Part shown: in pieces, positions 1 to 11,500 of the stretch | Layout: each line of letters begins with the position of its first letter | How positions within the stretch are numbered: the stretch's first letter is position 1 | NCBI GenBank assembly: GCA_965284565.1 | Contig: OZ260100.1 | Span: 930,001 to 994,000 of the forward strand | DNA from: BRH-c54 sp965284565 | Lineage (GTDB): Bacteria > Bacteroidota > Bacteroidia > Flavobacteriales_E > Vicingaceae | DNA length: 64,000 bases | Reading direction: 5' to 3' | Notes under the pieces: model-generated | What the model was told of the DNA's origin: nothing | The model's database searches: none | The model's input: only the letters and a program-made list of their open reading frames with translations | Made by a program: the position numbers and the translations under genes

Positions 1-196
1 CTGTATCTATATGAACTAAAGGAAATGGAATTTTTGCTGGCCAAAATGCTTTACGAGCCATATGTGCTACAACGATAGAATCTTTCCCTCCTGAAAAAAG
101 AAGAGCTGGTTTTTCAAATTGAGAGGCTACTTCTCGCAAAATGTATATTGCTTCTGCCTCGAGCTCTTCAAGATGTGTTAAATTGTATGATTTCAT
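1..196 (-). CDS. cysD: Sulfate adenylyltransferase subunit 2 (N-terminal part, runs off the window)
   Basis: The first 65 codons of a minus-strand gene are present; the rest lies beyond base 1. The translation starts MKSYNLTHLEELEAEAIYIL and contains the PP-loop SGGKDS (about residues 37-42) followed by VVAHMARKAFWP, which is the nucleotide-binding start of CysD-type PAPS-reductase-family ATP sulfurylases. With CysN it would make adenosine phosphosulfate from sulfate and ATP in assimilation. The family call rests on a short but very characteristic segment. The CysN partner is not visible. Confidence 0.88.
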   Translation of the reverse strand, partial: MKSYNLTHLEELEAEAIYILREVASQFEKPALLFSGGKDSIVVAHMARKAFWPAKIPFPLVHIDT

Positions 197-248
197 TAAA
201 ATATATTTTTCTGAAAAACAAAAATAGCTAATATAAAATACGCTATAA

Positions 249-287
249 AAAAAGAGCGTACAAAAATTACGCTCTTAATTGTTTTTT
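249..287 (-). terminator. Rho-independent terminator after the PorG-like gene
   Basis: A 9-bp perfect stem (AAGAGCGTA / TACGCTCTT, arms at 252-260 and 268-276) with a 7-base loop lies just past the stop codon at 292. Read on the minus strand it is followed by a run of seven T. It separates the PorG-like gene from cysD. Confidence 0.85.
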
Positions 288-291
288 TAAA

Positions 292-1221
292 TTAGAATTT
301 AGCTCTCGACTTTCTACGTTTTGGACCTTTTTTACCAAGCACCCAACCATGTCTAGATCTATAATATTTACTTTTACTTCTAATCGCCCAACTAAAATTA
401 ACCGTTGCTGTTAGATAACTATCGTCATGAGAAGAATCTCCTCTCTTTCTGCCTGGCTGATAAGTTGTAACTCTAGGTAATTTTTCAGCATCAGGGTTGT
501 CAATAGCAATTTGATTAATAACCCCTTGATTAGTTTTATTTGCCATAGCAGCTGCTATTGGGTCTGTGTGAGCTATGTATTCTGTACTTACATCATCAAT
601 ATAGTCAGTAAAAGTAGTTCTCCACCCTATTTCCATGCCTAATCTATATTTCCTATTTATAGTATAGTAGAAGCCAACCCCTGTAGGAATAGTAAAATTA
701 AATTTACCATAAGCCACACCCTCTGTTTGTAAAGGTTGAAGTGCTACCCACTCCCCATTAGCATCTTGCCCTTTAGGGTTACTATAAAAAAGTCCAGCTC
801 CAGCAAATAAATATAAGTTGAAGTCAGAAGTATATCTGCCCGTACCTCCAACATCATTTACTTTATAAATATACAACTCTCCGATTGCCGCTAACTCAAA
901 CATATCGTTTTTAAAGTTTAAGTTTCTACCTCTTCTATATGGGTAAGTTGTATTAGCATCATCTCCTGAAAGACGAATATAATTCAACGTTCCTTTTATT
1001 CCAAATTTAGGAGAAATTCTATATCTGTAAAACCCACCTAAGTTCCATCGGGTGGCATTAAATTTCATATCCATTACAAAGTCTCTTCTTGTTCCTTCTC
1101 CACCACCAATATCTCCTAAGTAGTTAGAAGCACCTACAGAAAAGCCGTAATCAGTAAGATACTGACCAAAACTCAAGCTACTTGAAAAGATGATTATAAC
1201 GAATAGTAATTTTCTAAGCAT
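292..1221 (-). CDS. DUF6089 / PorG-like outer-membrane beta-barrel protein
   Basis: About 309 residues. A signal peptide (MLRKLLFVIIIFSSSLSFGQ) is followed by alternating beta-strand sequence typical of an outer-membrane barrel (GFSVGASNYLGDIGGG, FKNDMFELAAIGELYIYKV, YLFAGAGLFYSNPKG, KYRLGMEIGWRTTFTDYIDD). It belongs to the DUF6089 group, whose P. gingivalis member PorG docks the PorK/PorN ring of the type IX secretion system in the outer membrane. The tail is strongly basic (KKGPKRRKSRAKF). A start nine codons upstream (1248) is possible by frame, but that ATG overlaps a TAnnTTTG promoter element and would put extra residues before the signal peptide, so 1221 is preferred. The family is fairly sure; the PorG role is inferred from homology. 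Confidence 0.8.
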   Translation of the reverse strand: MLRKLLFVIIIFSSSLSFGQYLTDYGFSVGASNYLGDIGGGEGTRRDFVMDMKFNATRWNLGGFYRYRISPKFGIKGTLNYIRLSGDDANTTYPYRRGRNLNFKNDMFELAAIGELYIYKVNDVGGTGRYTSDFNLYLFAGAGLFYSNPKGQDANGEWVALQPLQTEGVAYGKFNFTIPTGVGFYYTINRKYRLGMEIGWRTTFTDYIDDVSTEYIAHTDPIAAAMANKTNQGVINQIAIDNPDAEKLPRVTTYQPGRKRGDSSHDDSYLTATVNFSWAIRSKSKYYRSRHGWVLGKKGPKRRKSRAKF

Positions 1222-1226
1222 AAAAG

Positions 1227-1253
1227 CAAATCTACAAAAAAAGAACAAATGTA
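1227..1253 (-). promoter_or_regulatory. Probable -7 elements of the PorG-like gene
   Basis: Two TAnnTTTG matches lie on the minus strand: TACATTTG (1246-1253) and TAGATTTG (1227-1234), upstream of the ATG at 1221. Neither has a well-spaced TTG at -33. The first overlaps the alternative ATG at 1248, which argues against that start. Confidence 0.45.
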
Positions 1254-1284
1254 ATACTTTAATAGTTTAAATAAAAGTTATTTT

Positions 1285-1313
1285 TTGTCCAATCAATTCA
1301 TTTAGTAATTTCG
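1285..1313 (+). promoter_or_regulatory. Bacteroidota-type promoter of the nitronate monooxygenase/M16 pair
   Basis: TTG (1285-1287), an 18-base spacer, then TAATTTCG (1306-1313), one mismatch from TAnnTTTG. Transcription would start near 1319, about 20 bases before the ATG. Confidence 0.5.
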
Positions 1314-1339
1314 CAAATGTACAAATACAATGTAATACA

Positions 1340-2290
1340 ATGAATAAAATCTGTAAACTTTTTAACATTCAATATCCTATAATACAAGGTGGTATGATAT
1401 GGAATAGCGGTTGGAAACTCGCCTCAGCAGTGAGTAACTCAGGTGGTTTAGGACTAATTGGAGCAGGATCTATGTATCCAGAAGTTTTTCATGAGCATAT
1501 AAAAAAGTGTAAAAATGCCACCAACAAACCATTTGGTGTAAACCTACCTATGTTATACCCTCAAATGGAGGAAATGATTAAGATTATAATTGAAGAAGAA
1601 GTTAAAATTGTTTTTACCTCAGCAGGAAATCCAAAAACCTATACTTCTTTTCTTCAAGAACAAGGAATAACAGTAGTACATGTTGTTCCGGGGGTTAAGT
1701 TTGCATTAAAAGCACAAGAGGCTGGAGTTGACGCTATTGTTGCTGAAGGTTTTGAGGCTGGTGGACATAATGGACGAGAAGAAACAACTACTCTTTGTTT
1801 AATTCCTATGGTAAAAAAAGAACTGCACATCCCAATTATTGCTGCTGGTGGCATTGCTACAGGTAATACAATACTTGCAGCTTTAAACCTTGGTGCTGAT
1901 GGCGTTCAAATGGGAAGCAGATTTGCTGCATCAGAAGAAGCTTCTTCTCATATTAATTTTAAAAATGAAATTGTAAAAGCCAAAGAAGGCGATACTTTAT
2001 TAACCCTTAAAGAAATTACTCCTGTTAGATTATTGAAAAACAAATTTTTTAATGATATACAACTTGCCATTCAAAATGGAGCTAATGCTGAGGAACTAAA
2101 AAACCTTTTAGGTAGAGGGCGAGCTAAAAAAGGAATGTTTGAAGGTGATTTAAATGAAGGTGAATTAGAAATTGGTCAGATTGCTGGATTAATTGATGAC
2201 ATTAAACCTGTTAAAGAAATTATTGAAACCATCATTAAAGAATACCATCAAGCAATTGCAACAATTAATTCATCAAAATTTCAATTTTAA
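1340..2290 (+). CDS. NAD(P)H-dependent flavin oxidoreductase, nitronate monooxygenase family
   Basis: 316 residues forming an FMN-binding TIM barrel of the 2-nitropropane dioxygenase/FabK superfamily. Visible signatures are PIIQGGMIW near residues 13-21, the EGFEAGGHNG segment with the likely catalytic His143, the phosphate-binding PIIAAGGIATG (165-175) and GADGVQMGSRF (185-195). Class I nitronate monooxygenases oxidise alkyl nitronates with O2; FabK relatives reduce enoyl-ACP. The sequence does not settle which reaction this one performs. It stands 6 bp before the M16 peptidase gene, so the two are probably co-transcribed from the promoter at 1285-1313. Confidence 0.85.
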   Translation: MNKICKLFNIQYPIIQGGMIWNSGWKLASAVSNSGGLGLIGAGSMYPEVFHEHIKKCKNATNKPFGVNLPMLYPQMEEMIKIIIEEEVKIVFTSAGNPKTYTSFLQEQGITVVHVVPGVKFALKAQEAGVDAIVAEGFEAGGHNGREETTTLCLIPMVKKELHIPIIAAGGIATGNTILAALNLGADGVQMGSRFAASEEASSHINFKNEIVKAKEGDTLLTLKEITPVRLLKNKFFNDIQLAIQNGANAEELKNLLGRGRAKKGMFEGDLNEGELEIGQIAGLIDDIKPVKEIIETIIKEYHQAIATINSSKFQF

Positions 2291-2296
2291 ATACTT

Positions 2297-3535
2297 ATGA
2301 TTCAATTTGAAAAATTTACCCTCACTAATGGTTTAAAAGTTATTGTTCATAAAGATATTTCTACACCTATTGTTGCTTTTAATGTGTTATACAATGTAGG
2401 AGCAAGAGATGAGGATGAAGACCATACTGGTTTTGCTCATTTATTTGAACATTTAATGTTTGGCGGTTCTGTAAACATTCCAAACTTTGATGAACCACTC
2501 CAAAAAGTGGGAGGAGAAAACAATGCATTTACTTCTAATGATATTACCAATTACTACATCACGCTTCCTAAAGAAAATTTAGAAACTGCTTTTTGGTTAG
2601 AATCAGACCGAATGTTAAGTTTAGCTTTTACTGAAAAAAGCCTTGAAGTTCAACGTCAGGTAGTAATTGAAGAGTTTAAGCAAAACTATTTAAACCAGCC
2701 TTATGGCGATGTTTGGCTTTTGCTCAGACCTTTAGCTTATCAAGTTCACCCTTACAAATGGGCCACTATTGGAAAAGAAATTAGCCACATTGAAAATGCT
2801 ACTATGCAAGAGGTAAAAGACTTTTTTAATACTTATTACACTCCAAATAATGCTATTTTATCCATTGCTGGAAATATTGAGTTGGATGAAATAAAACAGC
2901 TTACAGAAAAGTGGTTTGGAGGCATCTCATCAGGAAATAATAACAACAGAAACTTAGCTAAAGAACCTTTTCAAAAAGAAGCAAGAAGATTAGAAGTTAA
3001 AAGAAAAGTGCCTGCTAATGCTATTTATAAAGCTTATAAAATGTGCAGTAAAACACATCCGGATTTTTATGCAACCGACTTACTTACTGATATTTTATCT
3101 TTAGGAAACTCATCTAAACTTTATATTTCTCTTATTAAAGAACAAAAACTTTTCAGCAATATTAATGCTTACGTTTTAGGAAGTTTTGATGACGGACTTC
3201 TTATTATTAGTGGTCATATTTCTGAAAACACATCTTTTAATGATGCAGAAAATGGAATAATTAATGAAGTCGAAAAAATAAAAAAACTAGCTGTAACTCC
3301 TAGGGAATTAGAAAAAGTAAAAAACAAAGTGGAGTCTATGCAAGCATTTTCAGAAACGAGTGTTTTAAATAAAGCCATGAATCTTGCTATTAATGAACTT
3401 TTAGGTGATGCCAACAAGGTAAATACAGATATAGAAGCATACAGAAAAGTTACTACTGAAGACATAAGAAGGTTGGCAAACGAAATTTTTAAGGAATCTA
3501 ATTGTTCTACACTTATTTACGCCAAAGAAGAATAA
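2297..3535 (+). CDS. M16 family zinc metallopeptidase (single-domain pair, 412 aa)
   Basis: The inverted zinc motif HLFEH occupies residues 48-52, with a candidate third ligand Glu125/126 at the expected distance of about 74 residues. The N-terminal half is the M16 peptidase fold (NGLKVIVHKD...VLYNVGARDE, NAFTSNDITNYY) and the C-terminal half is the M16_C fold. At 412 residues it resembles the short M16B (processing-peptidase-like) subunits, which often act as pairs. Only one gene is present here; the C-terminal half keeps no obvious second catalytic motif. No signal peptide is seen, so it is probably cytoplasmic or uses another export route. It follows the flavin oxidoreductase by 6 bp. Confidence 0.88.
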   Translation: MIQFEKFTLTNGLKVIVHKDISTPIVAFNVLYNVGARDEDEDHTGFAHLFEHLMFGGSVNIPNFDEPLQKVGGENNAFTSNDITNYYITLPKENLETAFWLESDRMLSLAFTEKSLEVQRQVVIEEFKQNYLNQPYGDVWLLLRPLAYQVHPYKWATIGKEISHIENATMQEVKDFFNTYYTPNNAILSIAGNIELDEIKQLTEKWFGGISSGNNNNRNLAKEPFQKEARRLEVKRKVPANAIYKAYKMCSKTHPDFYATDLLTDILSLGNSSKLYISLIKEQKLFSNINAYVLGSFDDGLLIISGHISENTSFNDAENGIINEVEKIKKLAVTPRELEKVKNKVESMQAFSETSVLNKAMNLAINELLGDANKVNTDIEAYRKVTTEDIRRLANEIFKESNCSTLIYAKEE

Positions 3536-3596
3536 TTTAACTTATTTTACCTTTTTTGCCTGATACAATTGGCTTAATTTTATCCCGAAATTAACT

Positions 3597-3625
3597 AGCC
3601 TTTTAGATAGGCTTAAATTTTTTTT
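3597..3625 (+). terminator. Possible weak terminator/attenuator before bshA
   Basis: A 5-bp stem AGCCT/AGGCT with a 7-base loop is followed by TAAA and eight T, which run straight into the bshA ATG at 3626. It could end the upstream transcript or attenuate bshA. The short stem keeps confidence low. Confidence 0.3.
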
Positions 3626-4753
3626 ATGAAAATCGGAATAGTTTGTTATCCAACCTTTGGGGGAAGTGGCGTTGTTGCCACCGAGCTAGGAAAGGCACTC
3701 GCTGCAAAAGGAAATAAAGTTCATTTTATATCTTATCAGCAACCCTTTAAATTAGATCTTTTCTCAGAAAATATTTTTTATCACGAAGTAAAAGTTACCA
3801 ATTACCCATTATTCGATTACCAGCCTTATGAGCTAGTATTAACAAGCAAATTAGTTGATGTTATCAAATTTGAAAAATTAGATGTACTTCATGTTCACTA
3901 TGCTATTCCACATGCTTCTGCAGCTTATATGGCTCAACATATTTTACAATCGGAAGGGATAAAGATACCTTTTATTACTACTTTACACGGAACAGACATT
4001 ACCCTTGTTGGAAAAGACAAATCATTTGCTCCTGTAATTACCTTTGCCATTAATGAATCTAATATTGTAACGGCTGTTTCTGAAAGTTTAAAACAGGATA
4101 CTTTAGCTCATTTTAATATTAAAAGAGAAATTAAAGTTATTCCCAACTTCATTTGTTTTTCAGATTATGAAAACTTAGGAGATACTTCTAGCATAAGAAA
4201 AAGTTTTGCTCCTAACAACGAAAAAATATTAATACATGTCTCTAACTTCCGAAAAGTAAAAAGAGTTCAAGATGTGTTTAAGGTTTTTATTAAGGTAAAT
4301 GAAAAAATACCTGCCAAATTATTATTAGTTGGTGATGGACCAGAAAGGTATCAATTAGAAGAATTCTGCCGTGAACAAGGGGTTTGCGACAAAGTCCATT
4401 TTTTAGGTAAACTAAAAGATACCGAGCGTATTTTGTCTGCTTCAGATTTGTTTTTACTCACATCAGAGTCAGAGAGTTTTGGATTGGCTGCATTAGAAGC
4501 TATGGCAGCAAAAGTTCCTGTAATTTCATCTAATACTGGTGGTATTCCAGAAGTAAACAAACATGGTTTTTCGGGTTATTTAAGTAATGTAGGAGATATT
4601 GATGATATGGCAGCAAATGCTTTAAAAATTCTTTCTGACGATGCTGTTTTAGAACAATTTAAACAAAATGCTTACCAACAGGCAAAACAGTTTGATATTG
4701 AAAAAATTCTTCCTCAATATGAGGCTATCTACAAAGAGCTAATTGGAAGGTAG
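3626..4753 (+). CDS. bshA: N-acetyl-alpha-D-glucosaminyl L-malate synthase
   Basis: 375-residue GT4-family glycosyltransferase starting MKIGIVCYPTFGGSGVVATE, the diagnostic BshA opening. Further marks are the TTLHGTDITLVG segment, HVSNFRKVKRVQDV and the donor-binding ESESFGLAALEAMA (EX7E motif) with VISSNTGGIPEV. BshA joins UDP-GlcNAc to L-malate, the first step of bacillithiol synthesis in the cytoplasm. The later genes bshB and bshC are not in this window, but a bacilliredoxin lies at 50008-50418. The gene converges on murI with only one base between the stop codons. Confidence 0.95.
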   Translation: MKIGIVCYPTFGGSGVVATELGKALAAKGNKVHFISYQQPFKLDLFSENIFYHEVKVTNYPLFDYQPYELVLTSKLVDVIKFEKLDVLHVHYAIPHASAAYMAQHILQSEGIKIPFITTLHGTDITLVGKDKSFAPVITFAINESNIVTAVSESLKQDTLAHFNIKREIKVIPNFICFSDYENLGDTSSIRKSFAPNNEKILIHVSNFRKVKRVQDVFKVFIKVNEKIPAKLLLVGDGPERYQLEEFCREQGVCDKVHFLGKLKDTERILSASDLFLLTSESESFGLAALEAMAAKVPVISSNTGGIPEVNKHGFSGYLSNVGDIDDMAANALKILSDDAVLEQFKQNAYQQAKQFDIEKILPQYEAIYKELIGR

Positions 4754-4754
4754 G

Positions 4755-5552
4755 TTAAAAATTCTCTTGTTTTACCAAGCAATTTTCAATTTTTAGTTGT
4801 TTTAAAAAAGTGGTTAATACTGCAACATTATTTCCATTAGAATAGATAACATGCTCTTTTTTGTTGGCTGCATACCTCAACATATTATTTACTTCTAAAA
4901 CGTGTTTGGTTTGTCTTGCAACTGCTTCTCCTGAATCAATTAAAGCAATATGCGGAGGTAAAATCCTTTTAATAATAGGAATTAACATTGGGTAATGAGT
5001 ACAGCCTAACACCACACTATCAACACCTTTTATCAACATTTCACCCAAATATTGCTCTAATAAAGGCAATGCTTTTTCTAGTTCGCCACTTTCTACTATT
5101 TCAACTAAACCTACACCTTCAACCTCTATAAACTTTGTGTTTTCAAACTTTTTGGCAGTAAGTGTAAATAACTCACTACTTAAGGTTCCTTTTGTTGCCA
5201 ACACTCCCACTTTATCTATTTTAGAATTTAAAGCAGCAGGTTTTATTGCTGGTTCTATCCCTATAAAAGGAATACTGTAATTTTCTCTCAAATATTTAAT
5301 GGCATTTGTTGTAGCTGTATTGCAAGCTACAACAATCATTTTGCATCCTAAATCAATCAGTTTTTCAGTATTTTTAATACTTAAAGCAATAATTTCTTCT
5401 TTAGATTTTTTGCCGTAAGGAGCATTTTTACTGTCCGCCATATAAATCAACTGTTCATTAGATAGCATGTGATATACTTCCGACAGTATAGTCAACCCTC
5501 CTAATCCGGAATCAAAGAAGCCTATGGGGCTTGTTGTCGATTGTTTTTTCAC
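4755..5552 (-). CDS. murI: Glutamate racemase
   Basis: 265 residues. The Asp/Glu racemase signatures are all present: GFFDSGLGGLTIL at residues 11-23, YMADSKNAPYG, the first catalytic Cys77 in VVACNTAT and the second, Cys184, in VLGCTHYPML. It supplies D-glutamate for peptidoglycan in the cytoplasm. Its ATG overlaps the stop codon of the giant secreted protein upstream (ATGA, 5549-5552), so it may be translated by coupling to that 6.3-kb gene, an unexpected partner for a housekeeping enzyme. Confidence 0.96.
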   Translation of the reverse strand: MKKQSTTSPIGFFDSGLGGLTILSEVYHMLSNEQLIYMADSKNAPYGKKSKEEIIALSIKNTEKLIDLGCKMIVVACNTATTNAIKYLRENYSIPFIGIEPAIKPAALNSKIDKVGVLATKGTLSSELFTLTAKKFENTKFIEVEGVGLVEIVESGELEKALPLLEQYLGEMLIKGVDSVVLGCTHYPMLIPIIKRILPPHIALIDSGEAVARQTKHVLEVNNMLRYAANKKEHVIYSNGNNVAVLTTFLKQLKIENCLVKQENF

Positions 5553-8500
5553 TCCATCAATATAATTTTATCACTCGAAATTACTTTAGATTGCCCTATC
5601 ACTTTGTAAAGGTAAATTCCTTTGGGAAATTTTGATAAATCTATTTTTGTTTTATTATCTCCATTAATTTTTACTGAACTTACCACTTTACCCATTAAAT
5701 CTGTAATAACGATTTGTGCATTATTTTCTTTTAAGCTATATTCAAATGTTACTTGACCTGCTGTTGGATTTGGATATACTTTAACTTCATCATTAACGAT
5801 TAGCGTTGTTTTATTATTTCCATCAGTAGTACTTTCAGCATTATCATTTCCAGAAGTTCTTGCATTAGCATTACAATCTGAAATATAAACAGCTGATAAA
5901 AGATGACTCACACAATTATTAGCATCGGTAATTATTAATTCAACTGATAACATTCCTGTATCAGCAACCGTAATTAATGGGCTTGAGTGTGAAGATGTCA
6001 ATCCATTTCCAAAGTTCCAAAAATAAGTAAAAGGTGCTACTCCACCAAAAGTGTTGCTGGTAAACTGAATTTCTCCTGGAGCACAGCCTGTTGCTGTCAT
6101 TGAAATTTTAAAACTATTATTAATCGTTATTTTTGCTGTTGCAGTATCTTTTTCACATGCTTTCTCCCATTTATAATGCGTTTCTTCTCTATTTTCTATT
6201 GAGGTAACCAAACTTGTTGTAAACACTTTATTTGAATCGTATTGAACAGCTATATTCCCATTAATTAAGTTGGTATCATTCAAAGCAATTGTTTCTTCTT
6301 TTATAGAATCGTTATCAAAATCCCAAATTAATTTTAATCTGCAATTTTCTGCTTTAAGTGGAATATAAGGGGTGCAATCGGCAGTAGGAATACAGCTTGG
6401 TTGACTTAAATCAATGGTAGTTGCTCTGTTCAATCTAACATCTTCATCTGCTAAGCATTCTGGAACAGTAGGATCGATTTCCGATTTAGGATTAGGAAAA
6501 ACGGTAACAGCACCATAATAAACTACTGTATCACATGTTGTTCCTTGTGTTAATGTAACTAAATAAATGCCTGGTTTTCTAAATGTGTAAATGGCTTGTT
6601 CATCTGTTGAAGTGCCACAATCTCCAAACTCCCAATTATAAAATGAAGACAAATTGTTGGGTATAAATGTAATTGCTTCATCTGTTAATAACTTAACATC
6701 GCTGCTTAATTTAAATCCATTTAAAAAGTTAGTTCTGGTTTGAGCGTAACCCATTGCAAAAGCACAAGAATTGGTATTACTTACAAGAACAGGAGGCGAA
6801 ATGTTGATAGTACATACATTACTGAAATTGAAATTTAGGTTTACATTTTCATTATCACAAATTTTCTTATTGGCAGGAACTACCATATTTTCTTCTACCA
6901 ATACTTCTTTTCCTGTTTCTGTTTTATTTTTAACTTTTGTTTCTTTAGCAATAACATTTTTATTGCCCACTTTAACTTTATCATTTATTTCTGCATTTTC
7001 TCTAATAACCGCTAATTCTCCTATAATAATTTCCTTGTTTATAATTGCGTTTTCACCTATAAATGCTCCGCTACCAATAGTTGTTTCTTTTTTGATTAGC
7101 ACCTTGTTTTCTATATCCACATAATCATAAATGGTAACGTCTTTTTCCATGACTATACTATCATTTACAGTAGTATGTTCTCCTATTGTTGTATTTTGTT
7201 TGATGATGGTGTAACTTCCAATAACGGTAAAGTTTCCTATTTCAACTTCTTTTTCAATAATTGTATTTTCATCAATAATTACATGCTCTCCAATAATGCT
7301 GTTCTTTTTTATTACAACATTATCTGCAATAGTGGTATAAGCGTTAATAACTACACCTTGCTCAATAGTAACATTAGCTCCAAGTGTTACATTTTTTCCA
7401 ATTGTAGCAGATGGATGAACAGTAGAAGTGGTATCTACTTTACTAAATCCTGAAGAAGTTTTTAATGGCTGAATTTGATTTAATAAATCTACAGCAGCCA
7501 TTAAAGGTATGGTTTTATTGATGGCATCACGCTCAATTTTTGTTGCAGCTATGGTGTTTTTCAGAATTGTTCTATGTTTATCAGTAAGGTAACAATTGTC
7601 AATTGCTTCTAACTTGGTAATTGCTGCATCTCGTTGACCAATTAACCTAAATACTAAGGCTTCATCTAATGATAAATAAAATTGAGTAGATACATTTTGT
7701 GCTGTTACGGGTTGTTTTTGTAAATTAATAACTTGAATTAATTGCTCTACACTATTATCTAGTGTTGGCACACAATGGCTTTCTTTAATTCTACCTGTGG
7801 CAAAACAATTTTGCAAGGCATTTTTCATGTTGCTATACCCATATTTTGTTAAAAATGATTGGTTATAATCATTATAATCAATGGTGGTTGTAGAAAATAT
7901 TTCATAAAACAAACCAACCGCTGTTACATCATTTTGGGTAGTATCTGTTAATTCCATATACGAAGAGGCTTCTAATATCGCTTCGTTTAAGGGTTTATTG
8001 CTAAAATAAGCACTATTTACCATAGGACATGTACCGCAAACCGCAAGTGGTGAAACCGTACCTGTTGGAAGAGTAGTTCCGCCTCCTCCTGTGCTACCAC
8101 AAGATGGTATTGGTGGCTGGTTGGGTAAAAACTGCCATTGTACAGGTATTTTTATACAGTTTGAAGCAGTAATAGTACCATTACATCCCCAAAATTGCTC
8201 ATAAAACATAGCTTTCTTATATTGAGTTAAATAAGGTGGTTGAGTATACTCGCTAGTGGTATTAGGGTCAGGTGTTCCGGCTCCCATTCCTGCTCCTTGA
8301 AAATATTGATTGGCATTACCTGCTATAGTTGTAGGTGCAGGAAGTGGAAATTCTGCTGCCAACACACCATTACTAAAATCATTATAACCCAACTCAATAT
8401 CCAATAAATGTGTGTTAAATCCATTTATATTATAAGAACTTCCTGTAATTTTATTAAATCCATTACCGTCTATGGAACTCATTCTTAGTTGAGACTCATT

Positions 8501-11500
8501 ATATATAATACCATCTATTACATTGTTTGATGCTGAGTTTTCTACTTTACTGCATTTCATCAATAAAGTACCTCCTTCACTAGCAATACCTCCTTCTTTT
8601 ATTGCCACTTCATTTAAAGTAGTTGACGTAAAAGGACTGTGGTTAGCAATTCCTGATGCAGCAGCATTTAAAGTGGTTATATTTCCTTTGCTATAAACTG
8701 ATGGAACATCTGAAAAGTTATTTATCCAACCATTCATGGGAGTTGGAGTTGGTTGAATATATGAAGCAGTTCTATTAAAATTTACATCATTAAACAATAC
8801 GCCTCTTCCTGTAGTTTCCACATAAGCACCATTGGTAAAATTAGATGTAAATACATTTAATCTGTTCCCTTTTGCCCATAATCCGCCCCATATTTTTACA
8901 TTTTCAAAATTACAACGAACTATAAAGCTGTTCGGATTTCCCCAAACTACTACGCCTCGGTTGTTTACTGTTCCTACAAAGGTAGCATCGGTAAGTCGGT
9001 AGTTGGTACTTGCTAGGCTCAGCCTTGCTCCGGGTGTGGTAAACTCTGCTTTACCAAACCACAAACGGAAAAATGCCATGTCTTCGGGAATGAGCATGTC
9101 TTCTCCTGCTATTTCTAATATTTTATCGTTTTTATGAGCTCCTCTTAGTTCCATTTTAGAGTTTTGACCTGCTGTAATTACCGGACAAGCCCAATTAGGG
9201 TTGCTTTGGCAAGGATTAAAAGGTACGTTAAATTTTAAATAGCCACTGTTGGCATTGGGGTAGGTAAAAGTAAAGGTAGCATTGTCTTTTACTTCTAATT
9301 CGCCTTGTAGTTCTAATACGGCTTCATCTCCCAAGAGTTGTATTACGGCTCCGGGTTCGTAAATGAGTTTGGCTCCTTTTTCGATGATGAGTGTAGAGTT
9401 GTTATGTATCATCAATTTACTTCCTGTACGCAAAATAACTTCTACTCCACTGTGGATAATTACCTTGGCAGCATTTCCTGCTGTATTATCTCCAATTTGC
9501 ATGTTACCTCCATTACTAATTTCCAAAAAACTCATACAATCGGAGGTTTCTAACACAAAAGTAGGTCCGGGTATAGGTAATACAGCAGGAACACAAGTAT
9601 TTACACCAAAATCGGACAATTGCTGGGCATTAACTAATAAATTTCCTCCACTGGCAATGTTTACATCATATAAAAAACGGTTCTCCGGGCGGGCAAAATT
9701 ATAGGTAGCTGTAAGCATACTACCTACATTAGGTTCTCCTGCACAAGCTTCTCTAATGAGCCAATTGATATTGCCTGGGGTAAGCTCTACGTGCAACTCA
9801 TTAGGAGAACTACTTATTACACTACTCCCATCGGCTGCCCACAATTTTTCGAAGGGGGACTTATTTAAAGATTGACTCGCATCTACTTGATCTATTATAT
9901 TTAAACTTGAAAGATTATCAAAAAAACCAATACTAACATCTAAATCCAAACCACTTTTAGTAGGAATAAAACAATGATCATCATAATTAAAAAAACCTGT
10001 AAAGACTCCCGCTTCTTCCTCAATTCCAGTTTTAATATCTAAATAAGTGTTCCTTCTACCACCTGGCATTATATCGTAACTAGGTATTAAGCTATAGCTC
10101 CATGTTGAGCTTACAGTATTTGAATTAATACATTGTGGGCATAGTAATGGTAAAAACGAGCAAAAATTAACTGCACCACCAACTATAACACGACCTGCAA
10201 ATACTTTTTTGTAAAATGGTGAAAGATGAGATAAAGCATATATGGTTGCCACATCAGTTGTTGGAGATGGATTGGTACTTCCACAGCCCCCAAATACTTG
10301 AGTAGGTATAACCCAACTTAATATCTGTTCTTCAGGCTGCATAGCTAATGTGTTTCCAAATCTACTACCATTAGATAAAGCAATTTTTCTTGTTTTTTGA
10401 GGATAGCCTAATGCATTAATACTGGCTTGATATTGATTGCGTTCAGAAGAAGAAGAAAAATGTTTTAATAATAATTGCTTAGGTGCTGGCTCATTCAAAT
10501 TGTTTAAATTTTCTGAAAATCCAGCATTTAACTGATTTGGTCCGTTATGAGCTAAAAAATCTAAAAAGTGTTGAATTCCAAGTGGTATATTAGCTCCTTG
10601 GTGTGGTGAATCGGCTGAAACGTATAAACGGTTGCAATGCTTTATATTCTGCTGTTCCATATATGCCAACGCATACCTTGCTACTTGCCCACCCATGCTG
10701 GTACCTACAATTACAGATGGCCCGGCATTAAGGGAATTTAATAAGTTTAAAAACTCGATAAATGCAAAGGCATTGCGTTCTATATACGTAGCTCCATCTT
10801 TATAATCTATCATAATAATATCATAGCCTTGGGCTAACAATCCATTCAATAAATCAGGAGCTAAATCAAACTCGGGTATTCCTCCTTGCCCCCACAAGGT
10901 ACACCAACCCACACCACCATTTTTAAGAGGCAACACACAATCATTGTCTTCAAAATCTAATCCTTCAACAATAATAAATGGCTTGTCTAAAAATCCAGAG
11001 GTTCCTTGAAGATCATTTGATTTAATGTAATAATCAATTGTACCCGTACCGGATACACCCGATATGGTTGATGGTACTGTTCCTGATATGGTTCCAATTG
11101 CATCTGGATAATTGTTAAATGGATTTGCAACAAAAGTGCTGCATGCCGCACATCCGTTATCCATTCTTAATACAGCTCCAGTAGTTAACTCATCATTTTC
11201 ATACACCAGTTTAATTGACAAGTTTTTATCATTTATATTAGTGTAATTTATGTTATAAGTCGTTTCCCAATTTACTACTTTATATCCATGTCCATCTCCA
11301 AAATCAATTAAAATATTACTTGGTAGCGTATCTTGATTAGAAAAAAAGAATTCTTTACTTACAAGAAAAGTGTAATCATTTTTATAAATACTATTGGTGG
11401 CGGGGGAAAAGCTAAAAACACGTTGCGTTTCATAGGGATTTTGTATTCTTGGAAAAATATCTTTGAAAATTCCATTATCATCTATAATTAAACTATCGAG

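Noticed and set aside
6771..7453. Plus-strand open frames of 117 and 92 residues inside the giant gene
   Set aside because: They mirror the hexapeptide-repeat region of the minus-strand gene; the translations are low-complexity Ser/Phe/Leu or Asn/Tyr-rich and have no family features.
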